A stretch of DNA of 26,612 nt from an uncultured Clostridia bacterium (GTDB taxonomy: Bacteria; Bacillota; Clostridia; Christensenellales; Aristaeellaceae), in assembly GCA_947565865.1 (NCBI GenBank), contig CANOHT010000034.1:1-26612 (forward strand). The letters are read 5' to 3'. The notes under the pieces were generated by a model. The model made no database searches, was not told the origin of the DNA, and was given only the letters and a program-made list of their open reading frames with translations. Of the stretch, positions 7,433-16,551 are shown piece by piece. Numbering within the stretch: the stretch's first letter is position 1; each line of letters opens with the position of its first letter. A program made the translations under genes and the position numbers.

Positions 7433-9616
7433 ATGCGAGAAACATTCAAATCCACGGTGTTCATTCGTTACTTTGTCTCCTATATGGCCGCGGTGTCCCT
7501 CATCATCACCCTGGCCTGCAGCGCGCTGTTTACCAGCGCTATGGAGCATTACCAAGCTGAAAAAGAGCGTTCAGCCGCGTTTCAGCTGCGTCAGGCTGCG
7601 GATGCCTTCTCCGCCGTGATGGAGGAATGCCTCAACATAACCTATCAGATCGCCTTCAACAACGAGCTTTCCCAGAGCCGGCTGGAAAACCATCCGGTTC
7701 ATGTTATCGAGGGCAGGGATAGACTGTCTGAGCATCTGCAAGGCAACGCCTTTGTCGAAAACATACTCCTTTGCTTTCCCGGCAGCGAAATTGTTTACAC
7801 CAACACCGGCACCATGGACGCCGCTGTGGCGATCGACCATGGACGGCTTGATCTGTCGGCAGCCGAGCAGATCTTCAATGGCGAGGAAAAAACGCTGCTG
7901 CTCTATCATCCGCAGCAGCGCAAGCTCTTTTTCTATACCTACTTCCATTCCTATAAAAATCAAAGCCGAGGCGTGGTGGTCTATACCCTGAATAACGACC
8001 GCGTGCAAAAGCTTCTCCACTCCTATCTTGGCTCACTGGACGCCTATGCGCTGTACAGCGGAGAAAATCTTCTGCATGCTTACGCCTGGGATACGGCGTA
8101 TGACGTTCCTCGGCAGCCTGCCTCTCAGGAGGAAACCGTCCATTTCACCAAAGGCTCCCGCACGGTCATTGCGACGAATGATCCCGAGCGCTCGCTGACC
8201 TGCCTGGGCGTCTACACCACAGGGACGCCCCTTGGCATAGACAGCAGCATGAGCCTTTATCTGCTGCTGATGCTGCTCCTTGGCGTGCTTCTGTCCTACG
8301 CCTTCGCCCGACGCCATTACAAACCGATCAACCAACTGATGCATCTCTCCGCTGACGGCGCAAAGAACCCTGCCGAAGCCGATGCCTGCCGCAACGAGCT
8401 GGAATACATCCGTACAGCCATGCTCACCAGCCGCAAGCAGAACGATTCCCTGCTGCTGAATCTCCAAACCCAGCAGCAGCGTCTTCGAGAGGAGATGCTC
8501 AGCAGGCTGATGGGCGGCTTCCAGGGTAAGGAAGCCTTGGAAACGGTCAAAGCCCACGTTGACTTTGACATTGATCGCACGCCCTATCGCGTACTGGCGC
8601 TCTTTGTCGTCACCGACGAGGGCTGTTTATGGCAGCGCGAGCTGATGGACAGCTTCACCGAGCGCCTGCGCTCCATGGCCGCCATGACCCATTATAACGA
8701 CTGCGTTGTGCTGGTCACAGCGGATGAGCTTCATCGCCAGGTCATTCAAACCGTCAAGGATACCGTCACCGCTCTGTATGGCGAGGACACGGTGGCGCTT
8801 TCCATCTGCACAAGCCTTTCGCATCTGTCAGCCAAGGCCCTGCCGGAAGCTGTCCTGGAAGCGCTCATGGCCCTCAGCCGCATCATGGACAGCGGTCCTC
8901 AGCCCAGCGAAGCCGTGAAATATGCCGCCCCCGCCGAGCAGGAAGGAACCCTGCACTGCTACCTGGAGAAGGAGTTCGCCTTCAGCATCAGCCAGGGAAA
9001 CGAGGCCGGGGCCATGGCCTGCCTGGATGAAATGCAGAACCAGAGCATTGCCGACGGCCAGTACCAGTACAACAGCTATCGCCTGCTGAGCGTATTGTGG
9101 CAGAGCATTCTGGATATGCCCACGGCCTGCGACGATGAGCGTCTGCGCTGGAGCAGTCAGATGGACGCGCTTAAGGAAATGGCCAGAAAAATGAACCCGG
9201 TGCCATTTCGCTCTCAGGCGGCGGCGCTGCTGGCTGAGGTTTGCGATCTGTATCGCATCAGCCAGGCACAGCAGGCGCAGCGCCAGGCTCGGGATGTGCG
9301 CTGTTTCATTGAGGAGAATTTTTGCGACCATAACTTGAGCTTGAACACCCTGGCGGATGAATTCGGCCATTCCAGCTACTATTGGAGCCGCTATATGAAG
9401 GAAACCTTTGGGGTGAACTTTGTTGTTTTGCTCCGCCGGCTTCGCATGGACAAGGCCCGCCAGCTGCTTGCCTCCACCAAAATGCCTCTAAGCGACATCG
9501 TCAGCGCCATCGGCTATGTGGACGCCACCAGCTTCATCCGTCGCTTCAAAGAAGAGGAAGGCGTGACCCCGACGCAATGGCGTGCGGGCCGTGGAAACCC
9601 ATCCGAAAAAAACTGA
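7433..9616 (+). CDS. AraC-family regulator with membrane sensor domain
   Basis: The 727-residue protein has a membrane segment at about 12-36 and an extracytoplasmic region of about 235 residues. A second membrane segment lies near 272-294 (SLYLLLMLLLGVLLSYAFA), then a long cytoplasmic linker. An AraC DNA-binding domain occupies about 620-720 (FIEENFCDHNLSLNTLADEF, then SDIVSAIGYVDATSFIRRFKEEEGVTP). This layout is typical of large AraC regulators beside Lpl-type importers in Firmicutes, where the outer domain is thought to sense a sugar or binding protein. It precedes the first importer and probably activates it. Several in-frame ATGs precede 7433; this one starts right at the first membrane segment, though its ribosome site is weak. 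Confidence 0.85.
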   Translation: MRETFKSTVFIRYFVSYMAAVSLIITLACSALFTSAMEHYQAEKERSAAFQLRQAADAFSAVMEECLNITYQIAFNNELSQSRLENHPVHVIEGRDRLSEHLQGNAFVENILLCFPGSEIVYTNTGTMDAAVAIDHGRLDLSAAEQIFNGEEKTLLLYHPQQRKLFFYTYFHSYKNQSRGVVVYTLNNDRVQKLLHSYLGSLDAYALYSGENLLHAYAWDTAYDVPRQPASQEETVHFTKGSRTVIATNDPERSLTCLGVYTTGTPLGIDSSMSLYLLLMLLLGVLLSYAFARRHYKPINQLMHLSADGAKNPAEADACRNELEYIRTAMLTSRKQNDSLLLNLQTQQQRLREEMLSRLMGGFQGKEALETVKAHVDFDIDRTPYRVLALFVVTDEGCLWQRELMDSFTERLRSMAAMTHYNDCVVLVTADELHRQVIQTVKDTVTALYGEDTVALSICTSLSHLSAKALPEAVLEALMALSRIMDSGPQPSEAVKYAAPAEQEGTLHCYLEKEFAFSISQGNEAGAMACLDEMQNQSIADGQYQYNSYRLLSVLWQSILDMPTACDDERLRWSSQMDALKEMARKMNPVPFRSQAAALLAEVCDLYRISQAQQAQRQARDVRCFIEENFCDHNLSLNTLADEFGHSSYYWSRYMKETFGVNFVVLLRRLRMDKARQLLASTKMPLSDIVSAIGYVDATSFIRRFKEEEGVTPTQWRAGRGNPSEKN

Positions 9617-9671
9617 CGTCGGTCATTGATGCGCTTGGCAAACCGAACCTATTCGGGCAAAAATCGCCCTG

Positions 9672-9700
9672 TTTACACAAAAGGCGTCTGCCGTTATGAT
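9672..9700 (+). promoter_or_regulatory. Promoter of importer operon 1
   Basis: TTTACA (9672-9677) and TATGAT (9695-9700) are 17 bases apart, each one base off consensus. The predicted transcript starts near 9707. This rules out the in-frame ATG at 9696 as the permease start and favours 9753. Confidence 0.7.
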
Positions 9701-9752
9701 GAAGCCACGGTTGCTCATGCCCCTCCCATCACAGCACGGAAGGATGACAAGG

Positions 9753-10670
9753 ATGCACGATGGTCAGTCTACGGTTCTCAGGAAGCTCAGGCGCGGCGGA
9801 AGCCTCTACCTGTTTCTGCTCCCCGCCCTGTGCTATTATCTGCTCTTTTGCTATGTACCCATGTACGGCCTGCAAATCGCCTTCAAGAACTTTATGCCCG
9901 CCAAGGGCATTGCAGGCAGCGCCTGGGTGGGCTTGGCCAACTTCCAGCGGTTTGTGTCCTCGCCCAGCTTCGCCACCATTGTGGGCAACACCCTCTCCAT
10001 CAGCCTGACGACGCTGATCCTGGGCTTCCCCGCTCCGCTGCTGTTTGCCCTGGCGCTCAATGAAATCCATCACAAGCGTTTCAAGAGCGTTGTGCAGACT
10101 GTCTCCTACGCGCCGCACTTCATTTCCGTCGTCGTCATGGTGAGCATGATTACCATGTTCCTCAATGAGGACTACGGCGTCATCACGCGCCTGGCCATGG
10201 CCTTTGGCGGTGAACAGGCCAACTATCTGACCCATGCCGACAAGTTCGTGGCTATATACGTTCTTTCCGGCATATGGCAGGGGCTGGGCTGGGGCTCCAT
10301 CATCTATCTGGCGGCACTGACCGGTATTGATCCCTGCCTGCATGAGGCCGCGATGATCGACGGAGCCTCCCGCTGGCAGCGCATCTGGCATATCAACCTC
10401 AGCGGCATCATGCCCACCATCGTCACCATGCTGATTCTCCGTTGTGGCAACCTGATGTCCGTGGGCTATGAGAAGGCTTTTCTGATGCAGAATCCGCTGA
10501 ATCTGCCTGCGTCAGAAATCATCTCCACCTATGTCTATAAATACGGCCTGCAGCAGTTCCAATACAGCTTCTCCTCCGCGGTAGGGCTGTTCAACAACAT
10601 CATCAACTGCATCCTGCTGGTGATGGTGAACACCGCGGCCCGCAAGATGGGCGAATCCGGCATTTTCTGA
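9753..10670 (+). CDS. Sugar ABC importer permease 1, LplB/UgpA type
   Basis: This is a permease of about 305 residues with six membrane segments. It belongs to the LplB/YteP group of carbohydrate importers (binding-protein-dependent inner-membrane component). It starts with the typical YLFLLPALCYYLLFCYVPMYGLQIAFKNF. The cytoplasmic coupling loop that contacts the ATPase reads EAAMIDGASRWQRIWHINL. It pairs with the next gene to form the heterodimeric channel. ATGs at 9696 and 9744 are also in frame, but GGAAGG is best placed for 9753 and the promoter lies over 9696. No ATPase gene follows, as is usual for this group, which is served by a shared MsmX-like ATPase. Confidence 0.92.
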   Translation: MHDGQSTVLRKLRRGGSLYLFLLPALCYYLLFCYVPMYGLQIAFKNFMPAKGIAGSAWVGLANFQRFVSSPSFATIVGNTLSISLTTLILGFPAPLLFALALNEIHHKRFKSVVQTVSYAPHFISVVVMVSMITMFLNEDYGVITRLAMAFGGEQANYLTHADKFVAIYVLSGIWQGLGWGSIIYLAALTGIDPCLHEAAMIDGASRWQRIWHINLSGIMPTIVTMLILRCGNLMSVGYEKAFLMQNPLNLPASEIISTYVYKYGLQQFQYSFSSAVGLFNNIINCILLVMVNTAARKMGESGIF

Positions 10671-10694
10671 TGAAGCGAAGGAGGGAAGACATCC

Positions 10695-11618
10695 ATGATT
10701 CAGGCAACAAAAGCAAGGGAGAAGCGCAAACCCCTGAGCAGGGACGACCTGATAACCGATGCGGTGGTGTACGGCCTGTGCCTCATGGTGCTGCTGCTGG
10801 TGGCCTATCCGATGCTCTACGTTATCAGCTGCTCCTTCAGCGACCCGGACGCGGTAATCCGTGGCGAGGTGACGCTATTTCCCAAGGGGCTGACCCTGGA
10901 TGGCTACAGGCAGATCGTGGACTACAAGCCCATCTGGACAGGCTACCGCAACACCATCTTCTACACCGTCACGGCCACAGCGCTGAACCTGCTCGTCACA
11001 GCCCCCTGCGCCTACGCTCTGTCGCGCAGGGAGCTGTGGGGACGCAGGCATTTCATGGCGCTGTTCACCTTCACCATGTTTTTCAGCGGCGGCATGATCC
11101 CCCACTATCTGCTGATGAAGGAGCTGCGGCTGCTCAACACCGTCTGGGCCATGATTATCCCCGGCGCCATCTCCACCTACAACATGATTATCACCCGCAC
11201 TTATTTTGAGAACAGCATCCCCCCGGAGGTGCAGGAGGCCGCCATCATCGACGGCTGCGGCAACGGCAGGCTGTTCTTCTCCGTGGTGCTGCCACTGTCC
11301 AAGCCCATCATCGCCGTGCTGATTCTGTTTTACGGCGTGAGCCACTGGAACGCCTACTTCAATGCCATGATCTATCTCAGCGATGCTGAATTGTATCCCC
11401 TTCAGCTCATTCTGCGAAATATTCTGCTGCTGGGCGAAATGAACGACATGATGGGTCTGGACGCGGAATCCCAGCGGATGCTGATTTACCTGATGCGCCT
11501 CAAGGAAGTGATGAAGTACGGCATCATCGTGCTGGCCTCGCTGCCGATGATGATCCTCTACCCCTTCCTGCAAAAATACTTCGTTCAAGGCGTCATGGTG
11601 GGCGCGATCAAGGGCTGA
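10695..11618 (+). CDS. Sugar ABC importer permease 1, LplC/UgpE type
   Basis: The 307-residue partner permease of importer 1 has six membrane segments and belongs to the LplC/YtcP group. Family landmarks are YPMLYVISCSFSDP near the start, FTMFFSGGMIPHYLLMK in the middle and the coupling loop EAAIIDGCGNGRLFFSVVLP. The C-terminal end KYFVQGVMVGAIKG is the characteristic finish of this family. A ribosome site AAGGAGGG lies nine bases before the start, 24 bases after the first permease gene, so the two are translated from one message. Importer 2 has the same family order reversed. The imported compound is probably an oligosaccharide, inferred from the family and neighbours. Confidence 0.93.
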   Translation: MIQATKAREKRKPLSRDDLITDAVVYGLCLMVLLLVAYPMLYVISCSFSDPDAVIRGEVTLFPKGLTLDGYRQIVDYKPIWTGYRNTIFYTVTATALNLLVTAPCAYALSRRELWGRRHFMALFTFTMFFSGGMIPHYLLMKELRLLNTVWAMIIPGAISTYNMIITRTYFENSIPPEVQEAAIIDGCGNGRLFFSVVLPLSKPIIAVLILFYGVSHWNAYFNAMIYLSDAELYPLQLILRNILLLGEMNDMMGLDAESQRMLIYLMRLKEVMKYGIIVLASLPMMILYPFLQKYFVQGVMVGAIKG

Positions 11619-11717
11619 CATTCCCCACGTTCGGCAGAAAGGAGGCGTAAAGCGGTACCTGTTCGGCCCTGCATCCCCATCCAACGCCCATTCAAGAACA
11701 GAAAGGATACGTTTACC

Positions 11718-13313
11718 ATGAAAAGAAAGCTTTCCATCCTGGCGCTTATAGTCATGCTGCTCACCTCCGTGCTGTGCCTCCCCGCCTCTGCCGCCGTCAA
11801 CAAGACCGGTCTGCCCATCACCGATGAGGTTGTTACCCTGACGGTGCTCTTCCCCCGCAAGGCCTCCCATGGCGACTTCGACCAGATGTGGTACATGGAC
11901 GAGCTTGAGGCCCGCACCAACATCCGCTTGGACTTCAAGCTGGCCGATGCCTCCGGCTTCACGGAGAAGAAGAACCTGGCCTTCGCCTCCGACGACTATA
12001 CGGACATCATGTTCAACAGCCTGTCCACCAGCGACATCGCCGCCCTGGGCGCTCAGGGCATCCTGGTTGACCTGAAGCCCTATCTGGAGGAGTACGCACC
12101 CAACATCGTGCATCTGCTCAACACCGTGTCCGATACCGCGTGGATGACCGTCACCAGTCCAGATGGCGCCATCTACGCGCTGCCCACCTTCAACACTGTG
12201 GAGCGCGACCAGATTCAGGATACCCGCATCTTCATCAACAAGCAGTGGCTTGACAACCTGGGCCTTGCGGTACCCACCACGCTGACCGAGCTATACGACG
12301 TGCTGACGGCCTTCCGCGATCAGGACGCCAACGGCAACGGCGACCCCACGGATGAAATCCCCCTGGTCGGCCGCTCGGCCCAGGCCGTGAACCGCCTTGT
12401 TCTGTGCGCCCTGGGCTATACAAGGGATCGCGAGGACTTCATCGACGGCGAGTACATCTACGTTCCCACCACCGACGCCTACCGCGAGTACCTGACGTAC
12501 ATGAACAAGCTCTACACGGAGGGCCTGCTGGACAAGGATTACTTTACCCAAACCACCGAGCAGTACAACGCCAAGCTTGTGGACATGCGCGCCGGTATCT
12601 GTATGAATCCCCAGGCCACCATGCCCTCTCCCGAGCAGTATGAGCAATACATCTTCATTCCCGCGCTGAAGAACGAAAAGACAGGCGAGCGCATTTGGCC
12701 CCGGGAGGCCTCCTTCGGCGCGGGCTTCGGCACGCTGCTGGCCGTCACCAACAAATGTCAGAACGTGGAAGCCGCCGTCCGCCTGGCGGACTACCTGACC
12801 ACCGTGGAAGGCACGATCCTCACCCGCTGCGGCAATGAGTACGGTACCCTTGAGCATGACGGCGGCTACGAGCGGTACGAGGAAGACGGCGTGGTGAAGT
12901 ACCGCCTGCACAACAACGGCTTCTCCAACTATGGCGCCTATCGCTACTCCATTTCGCCCATGGACATCATCCACACCTTCTCCCCGGAAATCAACGCCAT
13001 CATCGTGGCCAATGACCCGCAGAATCAGTTCCTCACCGACCAGACCTACGCCAGCGGCAATCTGGAGGTCATGCGGGAGGAAATCCCCAACATCATTCTT
13101 TCCGCTGAGGATTCCGATCGTCTGGCCTTCCTGGTGGACCTGAACAGCTATGTGGATCAGATGGACGCCAAGTTTATCACCGGCATGCTGGAAATCAACG
13201 ATGAGACTTGGGCTTCCTTTCAGCAGGACCTGCAGGCCCTGCGGGTAGACGAGCTCATCCGCATCAAGCAGGCGGCCTATACCAACGCTCTGCGCATGAT
13301 GAACAAGGAGTAA
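11718..13313 (+). CDS. Extracellular solute-binding protein of importer 1
   Basis: The 531-residue protein has a signal peptide (MKRKLSILALIVMLLTSVLC, then LPASAA) and the fold of LplA/YtcQ-type binding proteins. Typical features are YTDIMFNS, IYALPTF near residues 150-160, and the calcium-loop-like DQDANGNGDPTDEIPL at about 195-210. It captures the sugar outside the membrane and delivers it to the two permeases encoded just before. No lipobox is present: the only cysteine in the signal region is preceded by V-L and followed by L, so cleavage after ASA by signal peptidase I is more likely. That is odd for a monoderm binding protein, which needs an anchor. The start is set by GAAAGGAT 11 bases upstream. 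Confidence 0.9.
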   Translation: MKRKLSILALIVMLLTSVLCLPASAAVNKTGLPITDEVVTLTVLFPRKASHGDFDQMWYMDELEARTNIRLDFKLADASGFTEKKNLAFASDDYTDIMFNSLSTSDIAALGAQGILVDLKPYLEEYAPNIVHLLNTVSDTAWMTVTSPDGAIYALPTFNTVERDQIQDTRIFINKQWLDNLGLAVPTTLTELYDVLTAFRDQDANGNGDPTDEIPLVGRSAQAVNRLVLCALGYTRDREDFIDGEYIYVPTTDAYREYLTYMNKLYTEGLLDKDYFTQTTEQYNAKLVDMRAGICMNPQATMPSPEQYEQYIFIPALKNEKTGERIWPREASFGAGFGTLLAVTNKCQNVEAAVRLADYLTTVEGTILTRCGNEYGTLEHDGGYERYEEDGVVKYRLHNNGFSNYGAYRYSISPMDIIHTFSPEINAIIVANDPQNQFLTDQTYASGNLEVMREEIPNIILSAEDSDRLAFLVDLNSYVDQMDAKFITGMLEINDETWASFQQDLQALRVDELIRIKQAAYTNALRMMNKE

Positions 13314-13316
13314 ACC

Positions 13317-14387
13317 ATGAACCGCATGATGAATGGCGAAGGCGCGCCGTCCTTTCAGGCGGCCCCCTTCCCGCAGGGCATCACCTACCAGAGCATGTAT
13401 CAGCCCGATCCCACCTACCCCTTTTTGCACGATACGGCCCTTGGCGTATGGCAGGGGCGAATCATCTGCGCGTGGTACAACTGCACCCAGGGCGAGATTC
13501 GCGGAGACACCATCATCCGGGGCCGCTGGTCCGCTGACGGCGGAAAAACCTGGACGGATCAGGAGATCATCGCCGCCTCCCCCGACCCAGGCGTCCATTA
13601 TGTGCCCGTCAGCTTCACCGACGACGGTAAGGACTTCTACGCCTTCGTCACCCGCATGTGCGGCCACGACCAGCCCACGGGCTATGAAATCTTCCGTTAC
13701 ACCGGCTCAGGCTGGGAAAGCGTGGCTCTGCGCTCGGATCGAATGCTCATCAACACGCCCGCCTACCGTATGGACAATGGCCATTATCTGATGGCAGGCC
13801 GCGTGTGCTTCCCAGGCTATCCTCACCCGGAAATCCCCAACGTGGCTGTCAGCGAAACCAGCGATGTGCTGTCCAATTACCGAATGATCGAATTTGACGG
13901 CCCCTGGCAGCAGGAAAGCTTCACCCTGCGCTACCCCGAGACAGCGGTCATCATCGACGGCAAGGACATCACGGCCTTTGTCCGGGGCGAGGGCTTCACC
14001 CGGCAGCCCCAGGAACGGCCTTATCGCTTCACCAGCGATGACTATGGGCACACCTGGTCCCAGGGTGAGCTGATGGATCTGCCCTGCATCGGCTCCAAGC
14101 TGTTCGGCGGCACGCTGAGCAACGGGCTGAGCTACCTTGTCTTCAGCGCAGAAAACGACCGGGGCAACAACCGCTCCCTGCTGGCTCTGGCCGTCAGCAA
14201 GAGGGGCGAGGACTGCATTAGCCGCCGCTACCGCCTGCTGGACGGACCCCACAACGCCACAGGCCTTACGCCCGAATGGTCCTACCCCTGCAGCATGGAG
14301 TATGACGGCAGGCTGTACATCGCCTGCACCAGCCACAAATCCGGCGCCATCCTGATGACTATCCCCATCTCCTCCCTGGAATCGTAA
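13317..14387 (+). CDS. Sialidase-like (BNR/Asp-box) beta-propeller protein
   Basis: This 356-residue protein resembles the BNR_2 sialidase-like six-bladed propellers. Two Asp-boxes are visible, SADGGKTW at about residues 72-79 and SDDYGHTW at about 239-246. Candidate propeller blade motifs are PEWSYPCSMEYDGRLYIA near the end and GVWQGRIICAWYN near the start. No signal peptide is present, so it acts in the cytoplasm. The FRIP or YRIP motif of classical GH33 sialidases is not seen. The substrate may therefore be another glycoside. The gene starts three bases after the binding-protein stop, with AAGGAG inside that gene's end, so the two are tightly coupled. Its position before a DapA/NanA-type aldolase fits release and cleavage of a keto-acid sugar, which is inference. 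Confidence 0.78.
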   Translation: MNRMMNGEGAPSFQAAPFPQGITYQSMYQPDPTYPFLHDTALGVWQGRIICAWYNCTQGEIRGDTIIRGRWSADGGKTWTDQEIIAASPDPGVHYVPVSFTDDGKDFYAFVTRMCGHDQPTGYEIFRYTGSGWESVALRSDRMLINTPAYRMDNGHYLMAGRVCFPGYPHPEIPNVAVSETSDVLSNYRMIEFDGPWQQESFTLRYPETAVIIDGKDITAFVRGEGFTRQPQERPYRFTSDDYGHTWSQGELMDLPCIGSKLFGGTLSNGLSYLVFSAENDRGNNRSLLALAVSKRGEDCISRRYRLLDGPHNATGLTPEWSYPCSMEYDGRLYIACTSHKSGAILMTIPISSLES

Positions 14388-14411
14388 CGGGAACGCCTTC
14401 ACCAAACAGCC

Positions 14412-14448
14412 ATGGACGGACGCTGCCTTCGGGAGGCGTCCGTTCCAT
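14412..14448 (+). other. Intercistronic stem-loop with UUCG tetraloop
   Basis: An eight-base-pair stem (14416-14423 with 14436-14443) is capped by a C(UUCG)G tetraloop with a small internal loop and extended below by four pairs with one bulged base. No T run follows. It probably protects the message end or tunes expression between the sialidase-like gene and the aldolase gene. Confidence 0.65.
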
Positions 14449-14470
14449 ACGGAATGGAGAGAAAGCCGCC

Positions 14471-15367
14471 ATGAAAAAGCTCTTTGGCGTCACCACAGCC
14501 ATGACCACCCCCTTCACCTGCGATGACAGGATTGATGTCGCATCCATCCGGGAGACCGTCGATTTTCTCATCAGCAAGGGCGTCCATGGACTCTATCCCC
14601 TGGGCACCACAGGCGAAATGCTGCACCTGACCCTGGATGAGCGCAAGCTTGTCGCCCAGACGGTGGTGGAGGCTGCCGCCGGGCGGGTAAACGTATTTGT
14701 CAACTGCGGCGCCAATACCACCCGGGACGCCGTTCAGCTGGCGCGTCACGCGGCGTCTGTCGGCGCGGACGGCATCGGCGCTGTCACCCCCTACTTCCTC
14801 AAGGTCAGCGACAGGGAGCTGGAGGAATACTACGTCACCCTCGCCAGGTGCGTACCGGAGGACTTCCCCCTGTATATGTACAGCATCCCTCAGTGTGCCG
14901 CCAATGACATCGACCCCGCCGTATGCCAGGCGGTGCGCCGGCGCTGCCCCAACGTGGCGGGCATAAAGTACAGCTACGCCGATTTCTCCCGGCTGATCGA
15001 CTACTGCTCCCTGGGGGACGGCTTCTCGGTGATGATCGGCCCGGACCTACTGTTCCTTCAGGGCATGACCGTGGGCTGCGACGGCGTGGTTTCCGGCATA
15101 TCGGGCATCTTCCCCGAGCCCTTCGTGGCCGTATACAACGCCTACATGGCAGGCAACCTGAAGGAAGCTGAACGGCTACAAAGGCTCTGCGTGGCCTATG
15201 TGCGCATCCTGCGCGCGGGCAGCAACATGGCTTATTTCAAAGCCGCCATGGATTACCGCGGACTGCGGGGCGGCCATATGCGCGCTCCCCAGCTGAACCT
15301 GACGCCTGCCGAAAAGGAAGCCTTCCTCGCCGAGCTCAAGGCCATGGACGTTTACGGCGCCATCTGA
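14471..15367 (+). CDS. Dihydrodipicolinate synthase / N-acetylneuraminate lyase family aldolase
   Basis: The 298-residue cytoplasmic enzyme has the full TIM-barrel length of the DapA/NanA family. GTTGE is at residues 45-49, where the keto-acid carboxylate binds. The catalytic Tyr137 lies in YMYSIPQ and the Schiff-base Lys166 in AGIKYS. Family members cleave or make bonds between pyruvate and an aldehyde. The stretch after the tyrosine is neither the usual lyase motif Y-N-I-P-x-x-T-G nor the DapA motif, so the substrate is open: a sialic acid or another 2-keto-3-deoxy acid is most plausible from the sialidase-like neighbour. The ribosome site before the start is AATGGAGAG. It is the last gene of importer operon 1. 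Confidence 0.87.
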   Translation: MKKLFGVTTAMTTPFTCDDRIDVASIRETVDFLISKGVHGLYPLGTTGEMLHLTLDERKLVAQTVVEAAAGRVNVFVNCGANTTRDAVQLARHAASVGADGIGAVTPYFLKVSDRELEEYYVTLARCVPEDFPLYMYSIPQCAANDIDPAVCQAVRRRCPNVAGIKYSYADFSRLIDYCSLGDGFSVMIGPDLLFLQGMTVGCDGVVSGISGIFPEPFVAVYNAYMAGNLKEAERLQRLCVAYVRILRAGSNMAYFKAAMDYRGLRGGHMRAPQLNLTPAEKEAFLAELKAMDVYGAI

Positions 15368-15379
15368 TGTCCCCGCACA

Positions 15380-15414
15380 AAAGGCCCTCGCGGGCAGTCT
15401 CCGCGAGGGCCTTT
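15380..15414. terminator. Terminator between convergent aldolase and GH172 genes
   Basis: A perfect 14-base-pair, GC-rich stem (15380-15393 with 15401-15414) with a seven-base loop lies between the two convergent stops. TTT follows on the plus strand and TTTT on the minus strand, so it probably serves both transcripts. Confidence 0.85.
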
Positions 15415-15434
15415 GCAGATTGAACCGGCGTGAT

Positions 15435-16511
15435 TTACAGAATCTCCAGGCCGTCCCGATCCGGCAGCTCCGGCAGCCTGGCGCAGGGCTTGTCCAGGTA
15501 GAAGAAGGCCACGGCGGCGATCTCATCCTGCAGGAGCTGATAACGCTTGCCGCTGCGCCAGCCCAGGGCCTGGATAGTCACCCGGATGTCCTTGCGGAAG
15601 CGAACGGGATCCGTCACATGCCAGCGGTACATGGCAAAGCGCATCTGGCTGCGGTACAGCGTGTTGGGCGTGATGACCTGGGGCAGGCCCGAGTAGGGCG
15701 TGGAGAAGGGCACATAATGGTCGTGGGTCACCGGGTCCTCAAAATTATAGGAGCCGCAGAAGTAATCCTCCGTGCCCGTGCCGCAGATGGTAGGATACGC
15801 CTGATCCCCGTCCAGGTAGAACTTGATCTCGCCCTCGCCCCACCACCCTTCGCTCTTGGAGGCCCAGAGCATGTAGGTTCCCACATACTGGCCCTGGCCT
15901 TCCACGCCGTCCAGCACGGTGAACACCTCGCCGTACTTCAGGGGATTGACGCGGCGGAACTGGGCGTGGAAGTAGCCCATGCCCTGGGGCACCGGCCCCA
16001 CCTCAAAATCCACCTGATAGTAGACCTTGCAGGGCTGATCGCTGCGGTTTTCCAGGGTGATCCTGAATCCCTTGCGGAAGGGCATGGTCCAGTAGCAGTT
16101 GAAGGCGCTGCCGGGGTTAACGCATACGGCGGCGGATGAAATCTGCGCATACTTGCCCCAGCCGCAGGCAAAGAAGTCTCCCAGGGGACACTCAATGGCC
16201 GGGAGTTCGCAGCCGTCCCAGTAGAAGCGGATGATCTGATCCCGCCATACGCCGGTGGGCGTCAGCCAGATGTGCCGAATCATGCCCTCGCCCCGGAAGT
16301 CCGCCAGCGTCAGGATTTCTCCGGGCTGCTGCACCAGGTAGGGGTTCACCTTCCAGCCCTTGCCCAGGTCGGCTGCCGCCGCCTTTGCCGAGCCGTTTTC
16401 CAGCTCGCACATGCCGCCGGCGCCCCGCTCCCCGGTGAGGTTTTCAGGGCAGATGGAGCGCGTCTCGTATTCGGGCTGGATGCTCGCCAGGTCATTCATC
16501 ATGCTGTTCAT
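15435..16511 (-). CDS. GH172 (DUF2961) family glycoside hydrolase
   Basis: This protein of about 358 residues matches DUF2961, now glycoside hydrolase family 172. Known members act on fructofuranose or D-arabinofuranose linkages with retaining double-displacement chemistry. The signature is clear: WWGEGEIKFYLDGD at about 221-235 and TICGTGTEDYFCGSYNF at about 240-257. Their glutamates should be the catalytic pair. IRHIWLTPT is present in the N-terminal part. No signal peptide exists, so it works on imported sugar in the cytoplasm. The frame is open from 16601, but AAAGGA precedes the ATG at 16511 and the predicted promoter lies between the two. It is the only leftward gene of the locus, divergent from an AraC regulator that probably controls it. 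Which furanoside it cuts is not known. Confidence 0.9.
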   Translation of the reverse strand: MNSMMNDLASIQPEYETRSICPENLTGERGAGGMCELENGSAKAAAADLGKGWKVNPYLVQQPGEILTLADFRGEGMIRHIWLTPTGVWRDQIIRFYWDGCELPAIECPLGDFFACGWGKYAQISSAAVCVNPGSAFNCYWTMPFRKGFRITLENRSDQPCKVYYQVDFEVGPVPQGMGYFHAQFRRVNPLKYGEVFTVLDGVEGQGQYVGTYMLWASKSEGWWGEGEIKFYLDGDQAYPTICGTGTEDYFCGSYNFEDPVTHDHYVPFSTPYSGLPQVITPNTLYRSQMRFAMYRWHVTDPVRFRKDIRVTIQALGWRSGKRYQLLQDEIAAVAFFYLDKPCARLPELPDRDGLEIL

Positions 16512-16551
16512 GGCTTCATTGTCCTTTCTGTCATTCGTAGGGATATAACTG

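Noticed and set aside
6082..7464. 460-codon minus-strand frame opposite the cupin gene
   Set aside because: A GC-rich antisense shadow with histidine- and glycine-rich composition and no motif. The sense gene has a promoter and ribosome site.
10875..12113. 412-codon minus-strand frame opposite permease and binding-protein genes
   Set aside because: Composition is His/Gln/Asp-rich, typical of a shadow, and it spans two well-supported sense genes.
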